Below, piece after piece: positions 1 through 6,164 of a stretch of 11,601 nucleotides of DNA (position 1 is its first letter; each line of letters begins with the position of its first letter). Under the pieces are notes generated by a model. The model was given only the letters and a program-made list of their open reading frames with translations. It made no database searches and was not told where the DNA came from. This DNA comes from Prevotella sp. UBA1705 (GTDB lineage: Bacteria > Bacteroidota > Bacteroidia > Bacteroidales > Bacteroidaceae), in contig DCJH01000006.1 of the NCBI GenBank assembly GCA_002317385.1, positions 107,857-119,457 of the forward strand, read 5' to 3'. Both the position numbers and the translations under genes were made by a program.

Positions 1-24
1 CGCTATGAGGAGCCGTGGATATAG
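1..24. repeat. Left copy of a 24-bp direct repeat
   Basis: The first 24 bases of the window recur without mismatch at 1540-1563. The match ends exactly at base 24 (A here, G after the second copy). It may extend further left outside the window. The two copies bracket the acyltransferase 1 cassette. Confidence 0.9.
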
Positions 25-70
25 AAATTATATTTTGTACTGTTTTCTCTATAATATAGAATTTTTGATG

Positions 71-78
71 TAATTTTG
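71..78 (+). promoter_or_regulatory. Candidate Bacteroidota -7 element upstream of acyltransferase 1
   Basis: TAATTTTG fits the Bacteroidota -7 consensus TAnnTTTG exactly. I see no good TTG-type -33 element at the right distance, so this is a motif match only. Transcription would start near 83-86 and leave a leader of about 280 nt before the ATG at 367, which would include the structured element at 148-266. Confidence 0.4.
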
Positions 79-147
79 CAAATGGATAGGCTTGGGCCTT
101 TCCTGATTTTTGTGGGTTAAATTAGCGTTTGCTATTTATTCAATATC

Positions 148-266
148 ATTCCGGAAACTTGGCGGTAGAACGAATGTGACAACAGGAATAAATGAGTAGA
201 CGCCCGCGATAGGTCGTGGGCGCTTCTACTTGTCTGTTGTCAAGGTCTCGCCAAGTACCTCGGAAT
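148..266 (+). promoter_or_regulatory. Nested long hairpin in the acyltransferase 1 leader (candidate structured RNA / anti-terminator)
   Basis: Three nested helices can be paired by eye. P1: 148-153 with 261-266, and 157-164 with 249-256 (ACTTGGCG/CGCCAAGT), separated by a small internal loop. P2: 177-185 with 234-242 (GACAACAG/CTGTTGTC core, 9 bp). P3: about 195-208 with 215-230, including CGCCC/GGGCG, closed by the loop ATAGGT, with a two-base bulge on the 3' side. About 35 bp of helix in 119 nt is far more than chance. I recognise no named riboswitch or RNA family. It could also be a small palindromic element (MITE-like), but no target duplication is evident. It lies inside the predicted leader of the downstream gene. 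Confidence 0.65.
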
Positions 267-330
267 GTAGATAAGTGGTTCGTCCACGACTCTGCGTTTC
301 TGTTTATTGGTACTTGGCTTTTCCCTTTTT
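250..330 (+). terminator. Candidate regulated terminator, mutually exclusive with the 148-266 hairpin
   Basis: GCCAAGTACC at 250-259 is the exact reverse complement of GGTACTTGGC at 309-318. This gives a 10-bp stem around a 49-nt loop that contains a small GTGG/CCAC hairpin near 275-287. The stem is followed at once by T4-C3-T5 (319-330), 36 bp before the start codon. Bases 250-259 are also the 3' arm of helix P1, so the two folds cannot coexist. The loop is long for an intrinsic terminator, and that keeps confidence moderate. Confidence 0.5.
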
Positions 331-366
331 CATGAAGACAATGGCATTGCTGCAAATGTTATATTT

Positions 367-1392
367 ATGTCTAAGGACCAAACAACAATGCTCAAGGGCA
401 TTGCCATTTTGTTGATGCTATTCTTGCATCTCTTCTCAAATCCTGATTTCGCAGCTACGACAACTCCCTTATTATGGATTGGAGAGTTGCCTTTTGCCAC
501 AATTTTTACACGTGCGTGCAATCCTGTTGGCTTCTTCTTGGTGTGCAGTGGCTATGGTCTTGCCTATTCATACCTGCACTCTAAATTGAGTCTGAGAATA
601 CAGACGAAGCGAGTTGTCAGGCTCTATCTCAATTATTGGCTAATCTTGTTCCTATTTATTGGGGTAGGGAGTATATGTTTCCCAGAATATTATCCCGGAA
701 CTTTTAAAACGATAATCAACAATGTAACGGGCTGGAGTGTAGATGAATATGATCATCCTGCATGGTTTTTGTTACCTTATTGCTTACTTTGCCTCACCTC
801 TCCCCTCGTATTTAGAGTTATGGATAGAATAGGGCTGTGGTGGTCGTTGATACTCTCTTTTATACTCTCTATAGCGAGTATGTATGTCATTAGTAAGTAT
901 ATAGCTCCAGCAAAGGCATATCATGAGTGGTACACTATGTTTTTTACCTACTTCGATTTGCTTTTTGCTTTTGTTGTCGGGGCCTTTATTTGTTTGATGG
1001 GGGCTAAGCGAAAGATAACCTTTGATTGGCTAAAAGAGCATCAATATGTAGGTGGAATTCTTGTGTTTGTATGGTTTGCGCTCCACTGTCTGACAGGTTC
1101 TGCTGCAATTGGAACTTTGTTTCTGTGTTTATTTATGATGCTCTATGTCAACTTAGAGATTCCACGAGGGCTGAATACTGTACTATTGGAATTGGGCAAT
1201 AAGTCTATGGTGATGTGGCTTATCCATGCGTTTATCTATGGAAGATTCTTTCATGACTTTATCTATGGCTTCAAATACCCCTTGCTCATCTTCCTTGCGC
1301 TGGTCATTTCAAGTTATCTGCTGTCTATTCCTATCATGTATTTGTCGAAGCAGACGATAGGGAGAATAGAGTGGTTGAATAAAAAATCCTAA
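367..1392 (+). CDS. Acyltransferase 1: acyltransferase-3-family integral membrane protein
   Basis: This 341-residue polytopic membrane protein has about nine or ten hydrophobic segments. The N-terminus MLKGIAILLMLFLHLF is typical of acyltransferase-3 (PF01757-like) proteins, in which an early His (H21 here) in the first helix is important for acyl transfer. The family usually moves acetyl or other acyl groups onto sugars of capsule, O-antigen or other envelope glycans, so a surface-glycan acetylase is the likely role; the substrate cannot be read. I chose the ATG at 367 because the only extension uses TTG at 307 and would add residues encoded by the leader hairpin/terminator. The gene is clearly A/T-richer than polA and its neighbours, lies on the opposite strand, and is flanked by a direct repeat, which fits horizontal acquisition. 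A structured leader precedes it and a terminator stem overlaps its stop codon. Confidence 0.85.
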   Translation: MSKDQTTMLKGIAILLMLFLHLFSNPDFAATTTPLLWIGELPFATIFTRACNPVGFFLVCSGYGLAYSYLHSKLSLRIQTKRVVRLYLNYWLILFLFIGVGSICFPEYYPGTFKTIINNVTGWSVDEYDHPAWFLLPYCLLCLTSPLVFRVMDRIGLWWSLILSFILSIASMYVISKYIAPAKAYHEWYTMFFTYFDLLFAFVVGAFICLMGAKRKITFDWLKEHQYVGGILVFVWFALHCLTGSAAIGTLFLCLFMMLYVNLEIPRGLNTVLLELGNKSMVMWLIHAFIYGRFFHDFIYGFKYPLLIFLALVISSYLLSIPIMYLSKQTIGRIEWLNKKS

Positions 1393-1437
1393 GATCTTAC
1401 AGCCTTAATACAGTGTCTTAGGATTATCTTATTTTGT
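1385..1437 (+). terminator. Intrinsic terminator of acyltransferase 1
   Basis: AATCCTAAGA (1385-1394) pairs perfectly with TCTTAGGATT (1416-1425), followed by a T-rich run (ATCTTATTTTG). The left arm overlaps the stop codon at 1390-1392. A-rich sequence on the left side may allow termination in both directions. Confidence 0.7.
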
Positions 1438-1458
1438 TTATTTGTTCATTCTACTCCG

Positions 1459-1563
1459 CTATTTTAATAGCGCATCCGCAAGCGTTTCGGCCAAGACACC
1501 CTCGTCACGCTCCATCTTGAGCCCCTGAAAGTGAACGGACGCTATGAGGAGCCGTGGATATAG
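1459..1563 (-). pseudogene. Short 3' remnant of an unidentified gene
   Basis: Read on the minus strand from about 1563, 34 codons look like a genuine protein end: LYPRLLIASVHFQ, then GLKMERDEGVLAETLADALL and K, then TAG. Codon choice (GAG, GAC, GTC, GCC, GCG) resembles the housekeeping genes rather than the A/T-rich acyltransferase next door. The frame can be followed upstream only through the poly-A/U tract and stem of the polA-copy terminator, so the 5' part is missing. I do not recognise the family. The first 24 bases of this fragment are the direct repeat also present at the left edge of the window. Confidence 0.4.
1540..1563. repeat. Right copy of the 24-bp direct repeat
   Basis: Identical over 24 bases to 1-24. 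It falls at the 5' end of the gene remnant 1459-1563 and directly abuts the terminator that follows the polA 3' copy. Confidence 0.9.
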
Positions 1564-1578
1564 GCTACTTTGAAACAT

Positions 1579-1624
1579 AAAAAAACGCCAAGGCCCTGCA
1601 TGTGAATCTGCATAGCCTTGGCGT
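1579..1624 (-). terminator. Strong intrinsic terminator following the polA 3' copy
   Basis: On the minus strand, ACGCCAAGGC (1624-1615) pairs with GCCTTGGCGT (1594-1585), a perfect 10-bp stem with partial pairing in the loop. It is followed by a run of T (A1579-A1585 on the plus strand). It ends transcription coming leftwards through polA, acyltransferase 2 and the polA fragment. It was probably the original polA terminator before the insertion. Confidence 0.85.
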
Positions 1625-1627
1625 GAA

Positions 1628-1667
1628 TTTAATTGTGAATTATGAATTGTGCATTGTGAATTATCAA
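1628..1667. repeat. Low-complexity AATTGTGAATTATG-type tandem repeat
   Basis: Degenerate tandem copies of TTGTGAATTATGAA-like units fill the gap between the polA fragment's stop codon and the terminator. Similar AATTATGAATTG filler is familiar from intergenic DNA of Bacteroidota. I see no coding or protein-binding role. Confidence 0.6.
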
Positions 1668-2257
1668 TGCGCTTCGAGCCAGTTGTCGCCCCATCCGGCA
1701 TCGGCGATGAGGGGCACGGATAGGGGATAGGCGCCCTGCATCTCCTCGATGACGATGCGTTCCACCTGCTTGGCCTCGTCGGGATAGACCGAGAAGTTGA
1801 GTTCGTCGTGCACCTGGAGTATCATTTTGGAGCGTATTCCCTCCTTCTTGAAGCGCTGCCAGATGCGGATCATGGCGAGTTTGATGATGTCTGCCTCACT
1901 GCCTTGGATGGGGGCGTTGATGGCATTGCGCTCGGCGAAACCGCGCACGGTGCCGTTTTTCGAGTTGATGTCGGGGAGGTAGCGGCGGCGTCCGAACAGC
2001 GTCTCGGCGTAATTGAGGCGTCGGGCGGTCTCCTTGGCCTGTTCCATGTACTCCCTGACCTTGGGGAAGGTGGCGAAATAGTCGTCGATGAGCTGACGCG
2101 CCTCACCGTTTTCGATGCCCATGCGCTGTGCGAGGCCGTAGGTGGTGATGCCGTAGATGATGCCGAAGTTGGCTTGTTTGGCGCTCTTGCGCTGGCTGTC
2201 GGTCACGTCGTTCATCTCCTCTTTCCATATCTTCGCGGCCGTGGCGCGGTGAATGTC
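1664..2257 (-). pseudogene. Duplicated 3' fragment of polA (last 197 codons)
   Basis: This segment aligns without gaps to 3313-3906 of the full polA gene at a constant offset of 1649 bp. It encodes residues 724-920, from DIHRATAAKIW to WLEAH. My hand count is about 27 mismatches in 594 bp (about 95% identity). Only five residues differ: K737E, S785A, T805N, H890R and A901P. The stop is TGA here and TAA in the full gene. The finger and palm region with motif B and the catalytic HDE of motif C is present. Motif A and both exonuclease domains are missing, so it cannot be a working polymerase. The matching sequence begins abruptly at 2257, 22 bp after the acyltransferase 2 stop codon. An upstream in-frame extension exists but translates a shadow frame of acyltransferase 2. 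The near-absence of non-synonymous change suggests divergence between strains as a live gene, followed by recent truncation. Confidence 0.92.
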
Positions 2258-2279
2258 TATGGGTTCAAATCCCCGTTGC

Positions 2280-3292
2280 TTATCTTCTTGGCATGGAGGC
2301 GGACGACTTGCGGATGACCTGTTGCTTGCCGAACATGAGGCGCGACAGGCCACTCAGGTCCATTAGCCATGCCACTGCGAGGCTCCCGACCACGCAGATG
2401 GGGAGCGAGAGCAGTAGAAAGACAGTCCCCGAGGGGTCGAACATGACGTATGGGAGTAGTTGCTTGCAGAGAATGGTGAAGATAGGGGAGAATAGAAAGA
2501 TAGGTAACGTATTGTACCCAACGAAGTGCATGGGGTGGCAAAGCGTGGCGGGCGTGTGGTGATGGGCCAGCAAGATGAGGCTTAGTGCGAACCATACGAT
2601 GAGCACTCCGCCCGAGGTGGCCTTGTCGAGGTTGGTCGCATGCATGGTCAGCAGGATGAGAATGGGCAAGGACAGCCACGTGGGCCTGAAGAAAATTGCA
2701 ATGGATTGTCCGGCCATGCGTATGGTGTTACCGGCGAGGAAATAAAGCGCGCAGGGCAGCGAGAGCAGACCGGGGCCGCTCGCGAGGCCGTAGTAGATCA
2801 GGCCGCAGAGCGCGACGCGGCTGGCAGCAGAAAGTTTTGGCAACCGGGCCACAGCGTAAAGCGTGGCCTGGCACGCCACGAGGGTGTGAAGATACCAATA
2901 CGGGCCAAGCGGATGCAGCAGTAGGTGGCGCGCGAAAAGCTGTGGTGACAAGTGGTTGATATGCTCGCGTATGGGCAGCAACGAGGCCATGACAACATAT
3001 CCCGACTCCATGACCAGGTAAGGGATGATCAGCCACTGCAACCCACGAACAAACGTCCTGGTGGACTTCTCCACGTTGGTGAGAAGGCCAGAGATAAGGA
3101 GGAAGCCGGGCATGTGGAAGGTATAGATCAACTGTTTGGCCCACGGGTGGGTGTTTCCAATGTAAGATAGATGGAAGGTCACCATCAGGAGGATGAGCAC
3201 GCACCTCACGTAGTCTATGTCATTGTCTCGTACAGGGAGTTTTTGCCCGCTTTTGCGGGGGGGGGGCAGGCCCGCGTGTAACTGTTTGTCAT
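2280..3292 (-). CDS. Acyltransferase 2: acyltransferase-3-family membrane protein, out of frame at a C10 tract (phase OFF as read)
   Basis: The long frame is open from 3305 to the TAA at 2280-2282 and encodes a protein with about nine hydrophobic segments. Its N-terminus, RDNDIDYVRCVLILLMVTFH, is the classic acyltransferase-3 opening, with Arg/Asp before the first helix and a conserved His in it. A sugar O-acyltransferase acting on surface glycans is likely. The frame has no ATG. The only plausible ATG (3292-3290), 20 nt after the polA stop, is in another frame and reads 25 codons to TAG at 3217-3215. Between them lies a run of ten C (3266-3257). Eleven or eight C would fuse ATG to the long frame and give a 337- or 336-residue protein. 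The GTG at 3209 keeps the frame but would lose the Arg/Asp motif. It lies 5 nt after the TAG, so weak re-initiation is possible. The gene is co-directional with polA and probably read from its promoter. Confidence 0.8.
3257..3266 (-). repeat. Homopolymer C10 (plus-strand G10) within the start region of acyltransferase 2
   Basis: Ten consecutive G on the plus strand, directly beside a small CCCGC-AAAA-GCGGG stem-loop (3246-3259, sharing three bases of the tract). It is by far the longest G/C homopolymer in the window. It lies between the putative start codon and the body of a surface-modification gene, where slipped-strand mispairing would switch translation. A one-base assembly error in such a tract is also possible. 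Confidence 0.9.
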
Positions 3293-3312
3293 GGCTTGTG
3301 GAATGTTATTGG

Positions 3313-6075
3313 TTAGTGTGCTTCGAGCCAGTTGTCGCCCCATCCGGCATCGGCAATGAGGGGCACGGATAGGGCGTAGGCCCCCTGCATCTCCTCGATG
3401 ACGATGTGTTCCACCTGCTTGGCCTCGTCGGGATAGACCGAGAAGTTGAGTTCGTCGTGCACCTGGAGTATCATTTTGGAGCGGATGCCCTCCTTCTTGA
3501 AGCGTTGCCAGATGCGGATCATGGCGAGTTTGATGATGTCTGCCTCACTGCCTTGGATGGGGGCGTTGATGGCATTGCGCTCGGCGAAGCCACGCACGGT
3601 ACCGTTTTTCGAGTTGATGTCGGGGAGGTAGCGGCGACGTCCGAACAGCGTCTCGGCATAGGTGAGGCGTCGGGCGGTCTCCTTGGCCTGTTCCATGTAT
3701 TCCCTGACCTTGGGGAAGGTGGAGAAATAGTCGTCGATGAGCTGTCGGGCCTCACCGTTTTCGATGCCCATGCGCTGTGCGAGGCCGTAGGTGGTGATGC
3801 CGTAGATGATACCGAAGTTGGCTTGTTTGGCGCTCTTGCGCTGGCTGTCGGTCACGTCGTTCATCTTCTCTTTCCATATTTTCGCAGCCGTGGCGCGGTG
3901 GATGTCGAACCCCTCGCGGAAGGCTTCAATCATGTTTTCATCGGCCGAGAGGTGCGCCATGATGCGCAATTCAATCTGACTGTAGTCGGCCGAGAACCAT
4001 CGACAGCCTGGCTCGGGCACGAAACACTTGCGAATCTCCTTGCCATCGTCGTCGCGAACGGGTATGTTTTGCAGGTTGGGGTCGCTCGAAGAGAGGCGTC
4101 CTGTGGCCGTAACGGCCTGATTGAAAGACGTATGCAGATGTCCTGTGCGCTCGTTGATGAGCTTGGGCAAGGCCTCGACGTAGGTGCCGAGGAGCTTTTT
4201 CATGCCGCGATAGTTGAGGATATCGTCTACGATGGGGGCCTTGTCGCGGAGCTGCAAGAGCACTTCCTCGGAGGTAACATACTGCCCCGTCTTGGTCTTC
4301 TTGGGCTTATCCACAATCTTCATCTTCTCAAAGAGGATGTCGCCCACCTGCTTCGGACTGGAGATATTGAACTTCTCACCGGCCAGTTCGTAGGCATGCT
4401 GCTCGTATTGCTGCATGCGTTGGGTGAACGTGCGCTCGGTTTCCTTCAGCGTCTCGGTGTCGAGACACACGCCGTTGAGTTCCATATCGGCCAGCACCTT
4501 GACCAGAGGCATCTCAATATCGTAGAACAACGACTCGCCGCCCACCTCTTTCAATTGAGGCTCGAGCACGTTTTTCAAGCGCAAGGTGATGTCCGCGTCC
4601 TCGGCGGCATACTCATAAATGTCTGCGGGCAATAGGTCGCGCATGTTTTTCTGACCCTTGCCCTTCGGTCCGATGAGTTCTTCGATGTGGATGGTCTGAT
4701 AGTGGAGTAGGGTCTCGGCCATGTAATCCATGTTGTGATGCAGCTCGGGTTGGATGATGTAGTGGGCGAGCATCGTGTCGAACATTGGCCCTTGGATATC
4801 CACGCCATAGCCTCGCAACACCTCGTAGTCGTACTTGATGTTTTGCCCCACCTTCAAAATTTCGGGGTCTTCGTATAGCGGTTTGAATATGTTAACATAT
4901 TGCAACGCTTCTTCACGATTGCTCGGGATGGCTACATAAAATGCTTCTTTTTCCTTGACGGCGAAGCTCAGCCCCACCAATTCGGCCTCCATCGGATTGG
5001 CAGAAGTGGTTTCTGTGTCTAAACTTAAGATTTTATTTGTCCGCAAAAAGTCACAAAGTTTGATGGCTTCAGGCTGATTATCAATCAGTTTGTAGTCGTG
5101 AGGCACCGTTTTTAGGGTCTCAAAACTCGAATTTTCGGGCGTGGTCGGGCTGTCGTTCGTATTTTCGGCAAATAAATCGAGCTGCAAATTAGCTGATGTT
5201 TGCGTTTCTTTGGGTTTATTAAGAAATCGTTCTGCGAGCTTCTTAAATTCGAGTTCGGTGAAGATTTCGCGCAATTTCGCCTCGTCGGGAGCATTCACCT
5301 TCAGTTCGTCGAGATCGAGGTCGATGGGCACATCGGTACGGATGGTGGCGAGAAACTTCGACATCTTGATGTCGTCGACGGCAGCTTCCACCTTCTCGCG
5401 CATCTTGCCTTTCAGCCGATCGGTGTTGGCGATGAGCTCTTCGCAGCTTCCAAACTCATTGACAAGCTTGGCGGCGGTCTTCTCTCCGACCCCCGGGCAA
5501 CCGGGATAGTTGTCGGCCGAGTCGCCCATGAGCGCCAGCAGGTCGATGACCTGGGCCGAGGTGGGGATGCCATACTTATCCTGTATCTCTTTTTCGCCGA
5601 TTTTATCGTATCCGCCACCATGCCTCGGGCGGAACATATAGACGTTAGACCGGATGAGCTGCCCATAGTCTTTGTCGGGCGTGAGCATATAGGTCTCCAC
5701 GCCTTCGAGCCCCGCCTTGATGGCCAGCGTACCAATCACGTCGTCGGCCTCGAAGCCTTCGACCTGCAGGATGGGGATGTTCATGGCGCGGAGAATGCGC
5801 TGGATATAGGGCACGGCGAGCTTGATGTCCTCGGGTGTGGCGTCTCTCTGCGCCTTATAGGCCGGGAAAGCCTCGTGACGGAAGGTCTTGCCGAGGTCGA
5901 AAGCCACGCCCAGGTGGGTGGGATGTTCCTTGTCTAATATCTCCTTCAGGGTGTTGCAGAATCCCATGATGGCCGAGGTGTTCTGCCCTTTGGAGTTGAT
6001 GGTCGGCCGGTTGATGAAGGCATAGTACGACCGGAAGATGATGGCGTAAGCGTCAAAGAGGAATAATTTATTCAT
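3313..6075 (-). CDS. polA: DNA polymerase I
   Basis: This 920-residue protein is close to the family length (928 in E. coli) and carries all three activities used in Okazaki-fragment maturation and repair. The 5' nuclease domain (about 1-290) has FDAY, EADD (109-112), TPDKDYG and the GDSADNYPG-GVG-KTA helix-hairpin-helix region. The 3'-5' proofreading domain (about 320-520) keeps its metal ligands: D353/E355 in LDTET, N412/D416 in QNIKYD and Y489/D493 in YAAEDAD. The polymerase domain (about 520-920) has motif A FSADYSQIELR (D697), motif B RKSAKQANFGIIYG (R746, K750, F754, Y758) and motif C QVHDEL (D874, E875). Phe at 754 is the usual dideoxy-discriminating residue. The start is the ATG at 6075 in an A/T-rich divergent promoter region. 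Residues 724-920 are repeated downstream at 1664-2257, so the 3' end of this gene may derive from a donor strain. Confidence 0.98.
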   Translation of the reverse strand: MNKLFLFDAYAIIFRSYYAFINRPTINSKGQNTSAIMGFCNTLKEILDKEHPTHLGVAFDLGKTFRHEAFPAYKAQRDATPEDIKLAVPYIQRILRAMNIPILQVEGFEADDVIGTLAIKAGLEGVETYMLTPDKDYGQLIRSNVYMFRPRHGGGYDKIGEKEIQDKYGIPTSAQVIDLLALMGDSADNYPGCPGVGEKTAAKLVNEFGSCEELIANTDRLKGKMREKVEAAVDDIKMSKFLATIRTDVPIDLDLDELKVNAPDEAKLREIFTELEFKKLAERFLNKPKETQTSANLQLDLFAENTNDSPTTPENSSFETLKTVPHDYKLIDNQPEAIKLCDFLRTNKILSLDTETTSANPMEAELVGLSFAVKEKEAFYVAIPSNREEALQYVNIFKPLYEDPEILKVGQNIKYDYEVLRGYGVDIQGPMFDTMLAHYIIQPELHHNMDYMAETLLHYQTIHIEELIGPKGKGQKNMRDLLPADIYEYAAEDADITLRLKNVLEPQLKEVGGESLFYDIEMPLVKVLADMELNGVCLDTETLKETERTFTQRMQQYEQHAYELAGEKFNISSPKQVGDILFEKMKIVDKPKKTKTGQYVTSEEVLLQLRDKAPIVDDILNYRGMKKLLGTYVEALPKLINERTGHLHTSFNQAVTATGRLSSSDPNLQNIPVRDDDGKEIRKCFVPEPGCRWFSADYSQIELRIMAHLSADENMIEAFREGFDIHRATAAKIWKEKMNDVTDSQRKSAKQANFGIIYGITTYGLAQRMGIENGEARQLIDDYFSTFPKVREYMEQAKETARRLTYAETLFGRRRYLPDINSKNGTVRGFAERNAINAPIQGSEADIIKLAMIRIWQRFKKEGIRSKMILQVHDELNFSVYPDEAKQVEHIVIEEMQGAYALSVPLIADAGWGDNWLEAH

Positions 6076-6094
6076 AATAAATTTATTTTCCCCG

Positions 6095-6102
6095 TAAAAT
6101 TA
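6095..6102 (-). promoter_or_regulatory. Possible -7 element for polA
   Basis: On the minus strand TAATTTTA matches seven of eight positions of TAnnTTTG, 19 bp upstream of the polA ATG. No clear TTG element lies behind it. It is listed because the 89-bp divergent gap must contain a polA promoter unless the gene is read from further upstream. Confidence 0.3.
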
Positions 6103-6110
6103 CTAAAAAA

Positions 6111-6143
6111 TTGCTACAATATCCGATAAAAGCAGTAATTTTG
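6111..6143 (+). promoter_or_regulatory. Bacteroidota-type promoter for the polyprenyl synthase gene
   Basis: TTG at 6111-6113 and TAATTTTG at 6136-6143, separated by 22 bp, resemble the TTG / TAnnTTTG promoter of this phylum. Transcription would start about 6148-6151, giving a leader of roughly 15 nt before the ATG at 6165. No Shine-Dalgarno sequence is evident, which is usual in this group. Confidence 0.6.
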
Positions 6144-6164
6144 TAACAAATTAAAATTGAGTTC

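Noticed and set aside
82..120. 12-codon leader peptide (MDRLGPFLIFVG) ahead of the structured leader
   Set aside because: The predicted transcription start (about 83-86) falls on or after its ATG, and it shows no run of regulatory codons, so classical peptide-coupled attenuation is not supported.
146..355. Minus-strand 69-codon frame across the leader hairpin
   Set aside because: It is a reading of the palindromic RNA element on the opposite strand, with no protein-like features.
307..366. Upstream TTG start for acyltransferase 1
   Set aside because: The added residues would be encoded by the terminator stem and T-tract and precede the typical family N-terminus. The ATG at 367 fits better.
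1664..2353. A 229-residue reading that starts inside acyltransferase 2 and runs into the polA fragment
   Set aside because: Its first ~33 residues are an out-of-frame reading of the acyltransferase gene and junction. Only the polA-derived part is meaningful, so the segment is treated as a pseudogene fragment.
3406..4635. Plus-strand open frame of 409 codons opposite polA
   Set aside because: Antisense shadow of polA. The same shadow appears opposite the polA fragment (1808-2317), as expected from the duplication.
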